Shown here: positions 8,481-16,175 of the stretch, one piece after another
How positions within the stretch are numbered: position 1 is the stretch's first letter
How the letters are laid out: each line of letters starts with the position of its first letter
NCBI GenBank assembly: GCA_028695895.1
Contig: JAQVIE010000003.1
Coordinates: forward strand, 1 to 19,989
Length of the DNA: 19,989 nucleotides
Reading direction: 5' to 3'
Origin: Methanospirillum sp.
GTDB lineage: Archaea; Halobacteriota; Methanomicrobia; Methanomicrobiales; Methanospirillaceae
Position numbers and translations under genes: made by a program
Notes under the pieces: generated by a model
Database searches by the model: none
The model's input: only the letters and a program-made list of their open reading frames with translations
Told to the model about the DNA's origin: nothing

Positions 8481-10538
8481 ATGGATTTAGCTGAATCCAT
8501 TTTAAATGAACTGGTGACACTTCAAAAGAAAAATGAAGAACTATTAAGAATAGTCAGCAAGCTTGAGCACGAATCTGACATAATTATCAGGCAGTTTGAA
8601 GATAAAATTTCTGATTTACATAAAAATCTTAAAAAAGCTCATGATCAATCTTTAAAATCTGAAAAAAAATATGAAATACTCTTTCGCGAGAAAGAAAGAG
8701 AGCAGGAGTCTTTTGAAAAAGATAAAAAAGAACTGGAAGAGGACTATTCCTGCCGAATACATGAATTAGAAACAACTATTGATCAGAATACATCAGTAAT
8801 TCAGAAAAAAGATGATAAAATACAGACTCTTACTGACCAGATAAAGAATCTTAAGAGATCTGCAGCTCTTCATATGGAAGATTATTCATCAAGGATAGAA
8901 GAACTGACAAATCAGCAAAAATATGAAAATACCAGGTATACAACAAAAATTGAAGGTCTTCACCAGGAATATCAGGCAACAATCTCTCAAATCCAGGAAG
9001 AGATAACAAGAAAGGAGAAGGAACTCCGGGCCCTGGCCAGTGATCTTAAAAACAGGATTGCGGTTGAAAAAAAAGTAAAAAAAGAACGTGAACAGGAAAA
9101 AACAGAATATGATGCCAGAATCTCTGAATATCAAAACCTGCTTGATAAAACCAGAGATGATTATGTAAAGCTTCAGTCTTCTTCAAATGAAGAGATATCA
9201 AAATCAACGAAAAAAATTCAGGATCTGATAATTGATCTTAAAGACCTGGAAAAAGAAAAAAGTGATAAAGAATTCGAACTGACCAAAAAACTTAAATTTT
9301 TTGAAGAAGAAATTGCAAATTTACAGGAAAGGTCAATAATTGATTTGAAATCAATCGAAGAACTGACAGATGAAAATAAAAAGCTTGTTAAACAATCAGA
9401 AAAACTTCATGCTGATATTGCCTTAAAAGAACAAGAGGTAGAACAGGAGATACAGGATCTGTCCCTGACAATTTCAGCTCTTAAATCAGAGATAGAAGAA
9501 GCCGGTTCTAAGTTTGAAAGTGAATTGTCATTAAAAGATCAGGAACTGATGATGAAAAATGCCCTTCTATCAGAGTTAAATAATGATTTGAAGGATTTGG
9601 AAGAGAAACACCTTGCTGATGAAAAAGCGTATATAAAATCAGTTCAGTCATTCACCGATAAAATTGGAGATCTTAAGAACCAGCTTGATGTTCGTGAAAC
9701 ATCCTACAAAGAAGAGATTTCCAGGTTGTCTGGTCAAATCGAGGAGACATCACATGATCTTGAGGATATGATTCATTTAAAAACTCAGCGCGAACAGGAA
9801 TTCAAAGATGAAATCGCTCATCTGCATGGGGAATTTGTCAGGAGAAAAGAAGAATGGAAAACAGAGCTTGAATCCGTTGCCAGGGAAATTGTTGAAAAAG
9901 ATAGGCATATCACACTTATCAGTGGGAATAACGAGGCACTCCGTGCAGAATTGGAACGTGTGAGAACCCGCTTTCTCATGCTTGAAAAGACCATCCGAGA
10001 GGATAAAGAAGAGCCGGTCCATGCCTTATACCGGCAGATACAGGTTCTCTCAACAAAGCTTGCTGAAAAAGAATCTGAAAAATCCGTGCTTTCTTCCAGA
10101 ATTATACGCCTTGATACTGAAAATACCCGCCTTGCCCAGCTTCTGGCTGCTGTTGGTTCATCGGCTGACTCAGATACAGACGGGGAAGTTATGAAAAAAG
10201 GAGTAAACACAGATTCTCCTGCATTAGTCAGATCAGAAATCTCCACGTACCTTGCAAATCTTGATGATCCATTGCATGCCATGGAAGCAGCAGTATTAAT
10301 TCTCAGATCCGGTCCACAGGTTACTGATATCCTTATACCCCTGCTATACCAGGGTTCTCAGAATCGTCGGGCATGGATTGCTGCATTATTATATGAACTC
10401 AATGATCCCCGTACAACAAAGCCATTGTCCGATCTTCTTGAAACCTCAGAAACAGGATTAAGGGAGTTAATCTGGGACATAAGACTTCGGTTCAGGGAGT
10501 GGAAACGTGCTGAAAGCTCATCATCGGCTGTTCTGTAA
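8481..10538 (+). CDS. Large coiled-coil protein with C-terminal helical (HEAT-like) repeat domain
   Basis: I do not recognise this gene. It has 685 residues from ATG 8481. An in-frame GTG at 8469 would add four residues, but GGGGG just upstream fits the ATG better. There is no signal peptide or membrane helix. Residues about 5-555 are almost unbroken coiled coil, rich in Glu, Lys, Asp, Leu and Ile. A recurring pattern of aromatic-x3-Ile-x2-Leu appears in it (DYSCRIHEL, DYSSRIEEL, RYTTKIEGL, SYKEEISRL, EFKDEIAHL). A short polar linker (about 558-578) leads to a helical domain (about 580-675) with HEAT-like helix pairs: DPLHAMEAAVLILRSG, VTDILIPLLYQGSQNRRAWI and DPRTTKPLSDLLE. It sits between the chemoreceptor and the convergent secretion-motor genes, so a scaffold in signalling or cell architecture is possible. 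That is inference only. Confidence 0.85.
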   Translation: MDLAESILNELVTLQKKNEELLRIVSKLEHESDIIIRQFEDKISDLHKNLKKAHDQSLKSEKKYEILFREKEREQESFEKDKKELEEDYSCRIHELETTIDQNTSVIQKKDDKIQTLTDQIKNLKRSAALHMEDYSSRIEELTNQQKYENTRYTTKIEGLHQEYQATISQIQEEITRKEKELRALASDLKNRIAVEKKVKKEREQEKTEYDARISEYQNLLDKTRDDYVKLQSSSNEEISKSTKKIQDLIIDLKDLEKEKSDKEFELTKKLKFFEEEIANLQERSIIDLKSIEELTDENKKLVKQSEKLHADIALKEQEVEQEIQDLSLTISALKSEIEEAGSKFESELSLKDQELMMKNALLSELNNDLKDLEEKHLADEKAYIKSVQSFTDKIGDLKNQLDVRETSYKEEISRLSGQIEETSHDLEDMIHLKTQREQEFKDEIAHLHGEFVRRKEEWKTELESVAREIVEKDRHITLISGNNEALRAELERVRTRFLMLEKTIREDKEEPVHALYRQIQVLSTKLAEKESEKSVLSSRIIRLDTENTRLAQLLAAVGSSADSDTDGEVMKKGVNTDSPALVRSEISTYLANLDDPLHAMEAAVLILRSGPQVTDILIPLLYQGSQNRRAWIAALLYELNDPRTTKPLSDLLETSETGLRELIWDIRLRFREWKRAESSSSAVL

Positions 10539-10554
10539 AAATGTTATTTTTCGT

Positions 10555-12480
10555 TTAAAACATGAAATTAAAGGCGATTAGCGCTCCAATGATAAGTACA
10601 CAACTGTGTTTTACTCCTGCTTTTATTGAGGACTCACCCATCAGTCCTGCCATCAGTCCTGAGCATAATCCCTGGACAAGGCATATATGATAGAGCAGGC
10701 GATTTATCGTGATAAGGGAGGTGGATCCAAGATTTGCCAGTGGTCCTGCCATTGAAAGTCCCTCCTTACTTTGTTCTGCAAGAACAGTAAGAAACTGGGT
10801 TGAAATCACTCCAATAACAAAGATAAAAACGAAGAATGACATGTAGACAATCGCTGTATATATAAACATCTCTGAAAACCTCTCACGTCTAAGATTTTCT
10901 GACATTCGTGCGTCATTTGCCGCAATCCGGAGGAGTGAAGAGATAGAACTGCTCATGGTTGAAGCACGGGTAATCAGGGTGACTGTTCTTGCAATCAACG
11001 GAGTCTTCACCCGGTGTTCAAACCGTATCAGGGCGTCTGAAAAATTTGCTCCCCATTCAATATCCCGGTGAATCCTGCTGATCTCATAACCAAGAGTTCC
11101 CAGATTAGCCCTTGCAATTACAGCAATTGACTGGGTCAGGGTAATTCCAACCTCATTAATACCTGCCATCCGGTCAAGAAAATCAGGAATCATCGCTTCA
11201 AGAGAACGAATTTTCTGATTCCATATGGTGTAAAATATTGCAAAAGGAATAAGTGTGATGAGAAGAGCAATCATCAGTTGGTCATCGACATAATTGATGT
11301 TATCTTCAAGTGTTCCAGCAGGAATCGTAATAAAAATATAAATAACATATGCCAGGGTAACAGGTACACTGAAATAGAATGACCGTTCTGGTTTTTGAAT
11401 AAATCCCTGGACTGGGTTGGCAAGCCATCTTTTTAAAGGCTTAATCTTTTCAAACCTTGCAAGAGCAGTAAAGAGATGTTCTTCGTCTCTTCCTTCTTTA
11501 ATCCTTACATCTGAATACTCGTTTAACCATTTTGCAGATACATACCTGATAACATTTTCATCTTTGATAGAAATAGTGTCTATCATCAGGATAAAAATGG
11601 TAGCACCAATAGGAAGAACTGCATATCCGATAAGTGACAATTCAAGGATGGCAGATGAACCCATCATCCCCATAACCACAAGAATTACGATGAGAAAAAG
11701 TGGTCCTGCTATGAACGTTGTAACATATATCTCGGCAACAAGGCCAAGAAACTGAAGAAACTGTTTTTGTTCAAACTTTGCCTCCTCCTGAAGAATATAA
11801 ACCCTATCCTGCAGAAATTGTGTAAGATTTCCTCCACTTTCAACAGTTGAGATTAAATCCTGTAAAAAATTCTTGAGTTTTTTACTTGGGGTGGTCTCAC
11901 TCAGGTGTTTTAAGGCGTTAATGACGTCATATCCAAAAAAGTCTGCATCCCGTACAGCCAGCCTGAACTCCAAGGCTACTTCTCCGTAAATTACAGACAT
12001 TTCTGAGAGGGATCGTAATATTGTGATAATTTCCGCCCCTCCTTTTCTCATGGCGTACATGTACGAGACAGCATTTGGAAGTCCAATAGTAATTTTCGTC
12101 TCCCTTGAATTTTTTGCAAGGGAAGGATACATTATTAATCCCCAGAATCCTAAAATGGCACCAATAAAAAACAGGATGATACCAAGAAGAATTTGGACAA
12201 TAATGATAATGGGCAGTCCTCCAGTACCCGGATCAAATGCGATATTCAGGACATTATATAACTCAGGTTTTAATCCAAAGTCAAGAGAGAATAATGCAAA
12301 ACCAATAATAATGCCAATTAAACCAAAAAGAATCCCTGTTCCAATACCTGCCAGAATCGCACGCTTCAGGTATTGTTCCAGGGTAAGACCCGATCTTATC
12401 CCGATTAAATCAATGTGGAGATCATGATATTTCTCCGGATTTTTGTATACCAACCAGTTTACTAACCATGCGGGAATCAT
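10555..12480 (-). CDS. Archaeal type II secretion/archaellum core membrane protein (GspF/ArlJ/PilC family)
   Basis: Polytopic platform protein of an archaeal type IV pilus-like machine; with its partner ATPase it assembles or rotates a pilin-type filament. It has 641 residues, somewhat longer than many ArlJ proteins. There are two GspF-type helical domains (about 140-240 and 430-535). Membrane helices are likely near 43-66, 89-116, 248-272, 281-301, 371-390, 401-419, 539-563 and 624-640. The C-terminal LVQGLCSGLMAGLMGESSIK pattern is typical of archaeal ArlJ/PilC. Its ATG overlaps the stop of the ATPase gene by four bases. ArlJ or an adhesion-pilus PilC cannot be separated here, because no pilin, archaellin, ArlF, ArlG or canonical ArlH lies nearby. 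Confidence 0.9.
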   Translation of the reverse strand: MIPAWLVNWLVYKNPEKYHDLHIDLIGIRSGLTLEQYLKRAILAGIGTGILFGLIGIIIGFALFSLDFGLKPELYNVLNIAFDPGTGGLPIIIIVQILLGIILFFIGAILGFWGLIMYPSLAKNSRETKITIGLPNAVSYMYAMRKGGAEIITILRSLSEMSVIYGEVALEFRLAVRDADFFGYDVINALKHLSETTPSKKLKNFLQDLISTVESGGNLTQFLQDRVYILQEEAKFEQKQFLQFLGLVAEIYVTTFIAGPLFLIVILVVMGMMGSSAILELSLIGYAVLPIGATIFILMIDTISIKDENVIRYVSAKWLNEYSDVRIKEGRDEEHLFTALARFEKIKPLKRWLANPVQGFIQKPERSFYFSVPVTLAYVIYIFITIPAGTLEDNINYVDDQLMIALLITLIPFAIFYTIWNQKIRSLEAMIPDFLDRMAGINEVGITLTQSIAVIARANLGTLGYEISRIHRDIEWGANFSDALIRFEHRVKTPLIARTVTLITRASTMSSSISSLLRIAANDARMSENLRRERFSEMFIYTAIVYMSFFVFIFVIGVISTQFLTVLAEQSKEGLSMAGPLANLGSTSLITINRLLYHICLVQGLCSGLMAGLMGESSIKAGVKHSCVLIIGALIAFNFMF

Positions 12481-14393
12481 GCTATCAGTTCTGCAAGATC
12501 ATCGAGATTTCCGATAACGTTATTTTTATCTATATAATATGCCTGGATAATCTTGGTAAAACTGACATAGTCCCTGATATTTTGATCCTTAATAGATTGC
12601 AAAACCTGTTTTCTTCTGTCCATTTCTTCAACCATCATTTCGGGTCCCCAGCCATGAAATGCAGCAATGTCACCAAGAACCTGTGATCTGCCAGTATAGC
12701 TAAAGTCATCGGCTACAGGATCATATTCGAATACAGTGTTGACCATGATATTTCCAGTAGCAGGATCAATTCCTGCAATCTCCACTACCTCATCACATCT
12801 ACGGACTCTGTCAGGACCAATCTGTATCTGTTTTTGAATACTCATGATGTTAAGCGCCTGAAGCATGTTACGTGGTACATTCAGGGGTTCATTCTCCAGA
12901 CGGTGAATTGCTGCGTCAACACTTCCGGCATGCATAGTAGAGAAGGTGGTATGCCCTGTATTCATCGCCTGGAACAATGTCTGGGCTTCATGTCCTCTGA
13001 CCTCTCCAACCAGAATATACTCAGGTCGCTGGCGCATTGCAGCTTTTAACAGCATGAACATGTCAACATGTGCCCCCCCTCCTTCGGCTACAAGTTCCCT
13101 TGTCACACTTGCTATCCAGTTTTCGTGAAACAGGGTAACTTCCCTGGTATCTTCTATTGAAATTACTTTTGCCAGTGGAGGAATGAATAATGATACAGCA
13201 TTTAATGAGGTTGTTTTTCCTGAAGCTGTCCCGCCTATGAAGACAAGACTCATGTTGTTCTCGATTGAAAGCCAGAAGTAAACCAGCATTTCAACGTTAA
13301 ACGTGTGAAGATCCATCAGATCAACCGGTGTGAATGGTGTTTCACGGAATTTTCTGATTGTAAATGATGTGCCACGGGATGTTACTTCAGTCCCGAATGT
13401 CAACTGCAGGCGCGAACCTTCCGGCATCGTAGCGTCGATGATAGGGTTTGCAGAAGAGACATGTTTCCCTGACCGCTGGGCAAGGGTGATTGCAAGTGAG
13501 ATTAAAGAATTTGTATCAAAGGAGATATTTGTCTTGATGTTCTGTTCTTTCCGGTGGAAAAGAAAGATGGGGACATTGTCTCCGTCACAAGAAATATCTT
13601 CAATCAGGGGGTCGTTCATCAGGGCATCTATTCGTCCCCATCCCAGGTAATTTCGAAGAAGATAATATTCAATTTTAAATAGTGAATCTTTTTCGAGTTG
13701 CAATCCGTAATAATCAATAAGATAAGTGACCTTTGATATCAGTAGTTTTTTTCTGTCTATACCCAGTTCTTCGTCGGTGAGAATGAGCACATCACGAAGA
13801 TCTTCATGGATGCGCTCAAGAAGCTCGTACTCAAATGGCGTTAGTTCAGGCTCAAAAAGAAGATATTCTCTCAGTTTTGATTTAACATTATGAGCAATGA
13901 CTACTTTTGCAAGACCTCGTTCCACCCAGTATTCATGCTTTGCCTCATATGGGAGATCTAATTTTATATCCAAAAGGCTGCCGTGTTTTTCGAAGTTATA
14001 TTCTTCAAATCCTCTTTTATGAGTCAGACTTAGTTTTTTCAGGAGTTTTCGTTCATAGCCTGATTCAGAACTCTCTTTATCAGTTTTAAAAGTTTCTTCA
14101 AGGTCTTTTTCAACAACGGTGATTTTATCTTCCCTGTTTATTAATGGAAGTCTGATTCTTGTTATTCCGTCCTTTTTTTCAGTTTCATTTTCCCGCTTTA
14201 CAAGATCAATATGAGGTACTATTTTTTCTCCAGGTTCTTTCCGACCTGGTTTTCCAATATTTTTTTTCAGTTTATCTGATATAAGAGAAGGGGATTTTTT
14301 TTTACCAATGTTTATACTTGGAACTTTAATTTTTATTGCATGACGCTTCTTATTCTGACTTTCTTTAATATTATCTGTATTTGAATCCCCCAT
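12477..14393 (-). CDS. Type II/IV secretion system ATPase (GspE/ArlI/PilB family) with basic N-terminal extension
   Basis: Hexameric cytoplasmic ATPase that powers filament assembly or rotation. It has 638 residues. The core is complete: Walker A GGTASGKT (387-394), Asp box ISIEDTRE (411-418), Walker B RPEYILVGEVRG (456-467, Glu464) and His box GHTTFSTMH (480-488). Residues 1 to about 110 form a Lys/Arg-rich, probably disordered extension. It carries two similar short motifs, IKIKVPSIN (20-28) and TRIRLPLIN (78-86). The start is supported by a GGTGGA site eight bases upstream. The gene overlaps the downstream membrane-core gene by four bases (ATGA). It could be archaellum ArlI or a pilus/secretion ATPase; nearby genes do not decide. 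Confidence 0.92.
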   Translation of the reverse strand: MGDSNTDNIKESQNKKRHAIKIKVPSINIGKKKSPSLISDKLKKNIGKPGRKEPGEKIVPHIDLVKRENETEKKDGITRIRLPLINREDKITVVEKDLEETFKTDKESSESGYERKLLKKLSLTHKRGFEEYNFEKHGSLLDIKLDLPYEAKHEYWVERGLAKVVIAHNVKSKLREYLLFEPELTPFEYELLERIHEDLRDVLILTDEELGIDRKKLLISKVTYLIDYYGLQLEKDSLFKIEYYLLRNYLGWGRIDALMNDPLIEDISCDGDNVPIFLFHRKEQNIKTNISFDTNSLISLAITLAQRSGKHVSSANPIIDATMPEGSRLQLTFGTEVTSRGTSFTIRKFRETPFTPVDLMDLHTFNVEMLVYFWLSIENNMSLVFIGGTASGKTTSLNAVSLFIPPLAKVISIEDTREVTLFHENWIASVTRELVAEGGGAHVDMFMLLKAAMRQRPEYILVGEVRGHEAQTLFQAMNTGHTTFSTMHAGSVDAAIHRLENEPLNVPRNMLQALNIMSIQKQIQIGPDRVRRCDEVVEIAGIDPATGNIMVNTVFEYDPVADDFSYTGRSQVLGDIAAFHGWGPEMMVEEMDRRKQVLQSIKDQNIRDYVSFTKIIQAYYIDKNNVIGNLDDLAELIA

Positions 14394-14447
14394 TTATATT
14401 CCACCAGTGTTTGTTCGCTATTGGCTCCCCCCGCCACCAGCTTAATT

Positions 14448-14455
14448 ACTATATG
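14448..14455 (-). promoter_or_regulatory. Candidate TATA box for the secretion-motor genes
   Basis: Read on the minus strand, CATATAGT lies about 55 bases before the ATG at 14393, allowing a leader of about 30 bases. The match is only fair and several AT-rich alternatives exist in this divergent intergenic region. Confidence 0.3.
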
Positions 14456-14520
14456 ATATCAAAACATAAAAATGATACAATGAACGATAATGAGAAAAGT
14501 TACAGTTCTATCAACAACAT

Positions 14521-14528
14521 TTTATAAT
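14521..14528 (+). promoter_or_regulatory. Candidate TATA box for the KaiC-like operon
   Basis: TTTATAAT lies about 100 bases before the ATG at 14624, inside a small dyad (ACATT-TTAT-AATGT, 14517-14530 region). Transcription would start near 14550, at the inverted repeat 14547-14566. This is the best TATA match upstream of the four-gene unit. Confidence 0.4.
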
Positions 14529-14546
14529 GTGAACAATCTTAACTCC

Positions 14547-14566
14547 ATCAGGGCTATTATCCTGAT
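14547..14566. repeat. Inverted repeat at the probable transcription start of the KaiC-like operon
   Basis: ATCAGG (14547-14552) and CCTGAT (14561-14566) are perfect inverted arms separated by eight bases. They lie about 25 bases past the candidate TATA box, so the dyad could be a repressor operator or a short leader hairpin. Six-base arms can also arise by chance. Confidence 0.35.
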
Positions 14567-14623
14567 ACAATCCAAAGACTTAATTTGTTATTGCAGTTGA
14601 AATACAGGTAACCGGATCTTCGA

Positions 14624-15463
14624 ATGATGACAAGTACTGAAATTGAACAACATATGCCAACCGGATTATCATCCCTTGATCCGGTTTTTGACGGGGGCAT
14701 CCCTCCTGGTTCTGTAGTGCTTTTAAAAGGGGATATCGGTTCAGGCAAGGTTGAATTTGCATATACCTCGATGATTCACCTCTCTTATCTCATGAATCAT
14801 GAACCTAAAGATAAGAAAACACTCATTCCAAAGGAAATACGATATATCACGGTAACAAAAAGGAAAGAATCAATTCTTAATGAGATCTCGATGTCATTTC
14901 ATGAAGATCTATTATCATATATTGGCAATATTATGTTTGGTGATTTATCTGATATTTATTTTGATACCAGTCTTGTTCCGATTACCTGGTACTCAGAGTA
15001 TGATGACATTATCGAACGAATGACAGCGCGCCGAAAAATTCGTGACAACCTCCTCACCACTCTTTCATTCACGCTTAATGAAGTTCCAGAAAAAAGCCTG
15101 GTGATCATAGATTCATTAACTGAGATTGCAACCCAGTATATTGCGGCAGGAAAATGGCCAGACCTTTCCGCATATTTAAGGGGCATGCAACGTGTCGCAA
15201 AAAAATGGAACACCTCCTTTTACCTTATTTTGACAAAGGGGATCCTTAACCAGTACCAGGAGATCGAAGTTGCTGATGCCATGGACGCCGTTATCCACTT
15301 CAAGTGGGAAGAGTCTTCAAGTGCAAAGAGGCAACGCGTTCTTTACATAGAAAAATTCAGGGGGGTTATGATTCATCTTGAAGATCGTGATCTTGTTAAA
15401 TTTGCTGTAAAAATTACTCCTGAACGGGGGTTTGAAGTGAGTAATATCAGGGTTGTTATATGA
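14624..15463 (+). CDS. KaiC/RecA-like protein with degenerate ATPase site
   Basis: Single-domain KaiC-family protein of 279 residues. It has the family opening TGLSSLDPVFDGGIPPGSV (13-31), a P-loop GDIGSGKV (36-43) and a Walker B strand LVIIDSL with Asp163. Two features are unusual. Val43 replaces the Thr/Ser that binds magnesium, and the position of the family's paired catalytic glutamates reads Thr78-Lys79 (ITVTKRKES). It therefore may bind but not hydrolyse ATP, or may not bind it at all; this is inferred. It overlaps the next gene, an intact paralogue, by four bases (ATGA). An alternative start is the adjacent Met2. KaiC-family relatives include ArlH of the archaellum, but this does not read as a canonical ArlH. 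The cellular role is unknown. Confidence 0.88.
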   Translation: MMTSTEIEQHMPTGLSSLDPVFDGGIPPGSVVLLKGDIGSGKVEFAYTSMIHLSYLMNHEPKDKKTLIPKEIRYITVTKRKESILNEISMSFHEDLLSYIGNIMFGDLSDIYFDTSLVPITWYSEYDDIIERMTARRKIRDNLLTTLSFTLNEVPEKSLVIIDSLTEIATQYIAAGKWPDLSAYLRGMQRVAKKWNTSFYLILTKGILNQYQEIEVADAMDAVIHFKWEESSSAKRQRVLYIEKFRGVMIHLEDRDLVKFAVKITPERGFEVSNIRVVI

Positions 15464-16173
15464 GAATTCCATTAATGAGCATTCCCCGGTTTGGGTTTGG
15501 AATTAAAGGGCTTGATGAGATGCTCTCCGGTGGCCTGATAGAAGGGACTGTTTCCTCAATTATTGGAGCATACGGAACAGGAAAAACAAACTTTGCTCAA
15601 TATTATATCTGGCAGGGCCTTATTCAGGGTCAGAGTGCATTATATATTACTCTTGAAGAAAGAACTTCCAGAATTCTTGGATACATGGAAAACAAGGGTT
15701 GGGATGTCTCTCAATATCTGGGTTCAACATTTACCATCATAAATCTTGATCCTTCGGATTTCAATCTTGCAATTAATAGTGTCAAAAATGAACTTCCCAC
15801 CCTGATTAAAAAGACTGGTGCACACAGGGTCGTTATTGATCCGGTTTCGCTGTTTGAAGACTTATTTAACGACGATGCAACCCGCAGACGCGAAATGATG
15901 CGTTTTCTGGAAAGCCTTCGTGACCTCAACTGCACATCTCTTCTTATAAGTGAAGCAGATAAAAACAATATATTTGCGAGTAAGTATAACCTGATTGAAT
16001 ATCTGAGTGATACGGTTATCCTTTTAAAATACGCACGTGGAGAAGATGCATTTGACGTACATCTTGCTGTTGAGGTTGTAAAAATGCGTATGTCTCAGCA
16101 TTCAAGAGAGGTAAAACCATTTGAAATCCATCAGGATTCTGTGACTGTATACACCGAAGCAACTGTATTTTAA
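15460..16173 (+). CDS. KaiC-like ATPase with intact active site
   Basis: Single-domain RecA/KaiC-type ATPase of 237 residues. The family start FGFGIKGLDEMLSGGL is at 11-26. The Walker A GAYGTGKT is at 36-43 (Lys42, Thr43). Paired catalytic glutamates lie in YITLEERTS (Glu66, Glu67), and the Walker B strand is HRVVIDPVSLFED (Asp127). All key residues are present, unlike the upstream paralogue with which it overlaps by four bases. There is no membrane helix or extra domain. Such proteins act in signal transduction or motility regulation in archaea; the target here is unknown. The divergent ATPase/core pair next door makes a link to the filament machine possible but unproven. The radical SAM gene follows after two bases. 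Confidence 0.9.
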   Translation: MRIPLMSIPRFGFGIKGLDEMLSGGLIEGTVSSIIGAYGTGKTNFAQYYIWQGLIQGQSALYITLEERTSRILGYMENKGWDVSQYLGSTFTIINLDPSDFNLAINSVKNELPTLIKKTGAHRVVIDPVSLFEDLFNDDATRRREMMRFLESLRDLNCTSLLISEADKNNIFASKYNLIEYLSDTVILLKYARGEDAFDVHLAVEVVKMRMSQHSREVKPFEIHQDSVTVYTEATVF

Positions 16174-16175
16174 AT

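Noticed and set aside
9818..10282. Minus-strand open frame of about 154 codons inside the coiled-coil gene
   Set aside because: It is a shadow of the highly biased coiled-coil codons on the other strand. The product is Ser/Phe-rich with no recognisable motif.
12023..12427. Plus-strand open frame of about 134 codons opposite the membrane-core gene
   Set aside because: It is antisense to a well-supported membrane protein gene and has no domain or ribosome binding site.
14401..14440. CCACCAG occurring twice (14401-14407 and 14434-14440) near the secretion ATPase start
   Set aside because: One copy is the ribosome binding site region read in reverse. A seven-base repeat in 40 bases is weak evidence for an operator.
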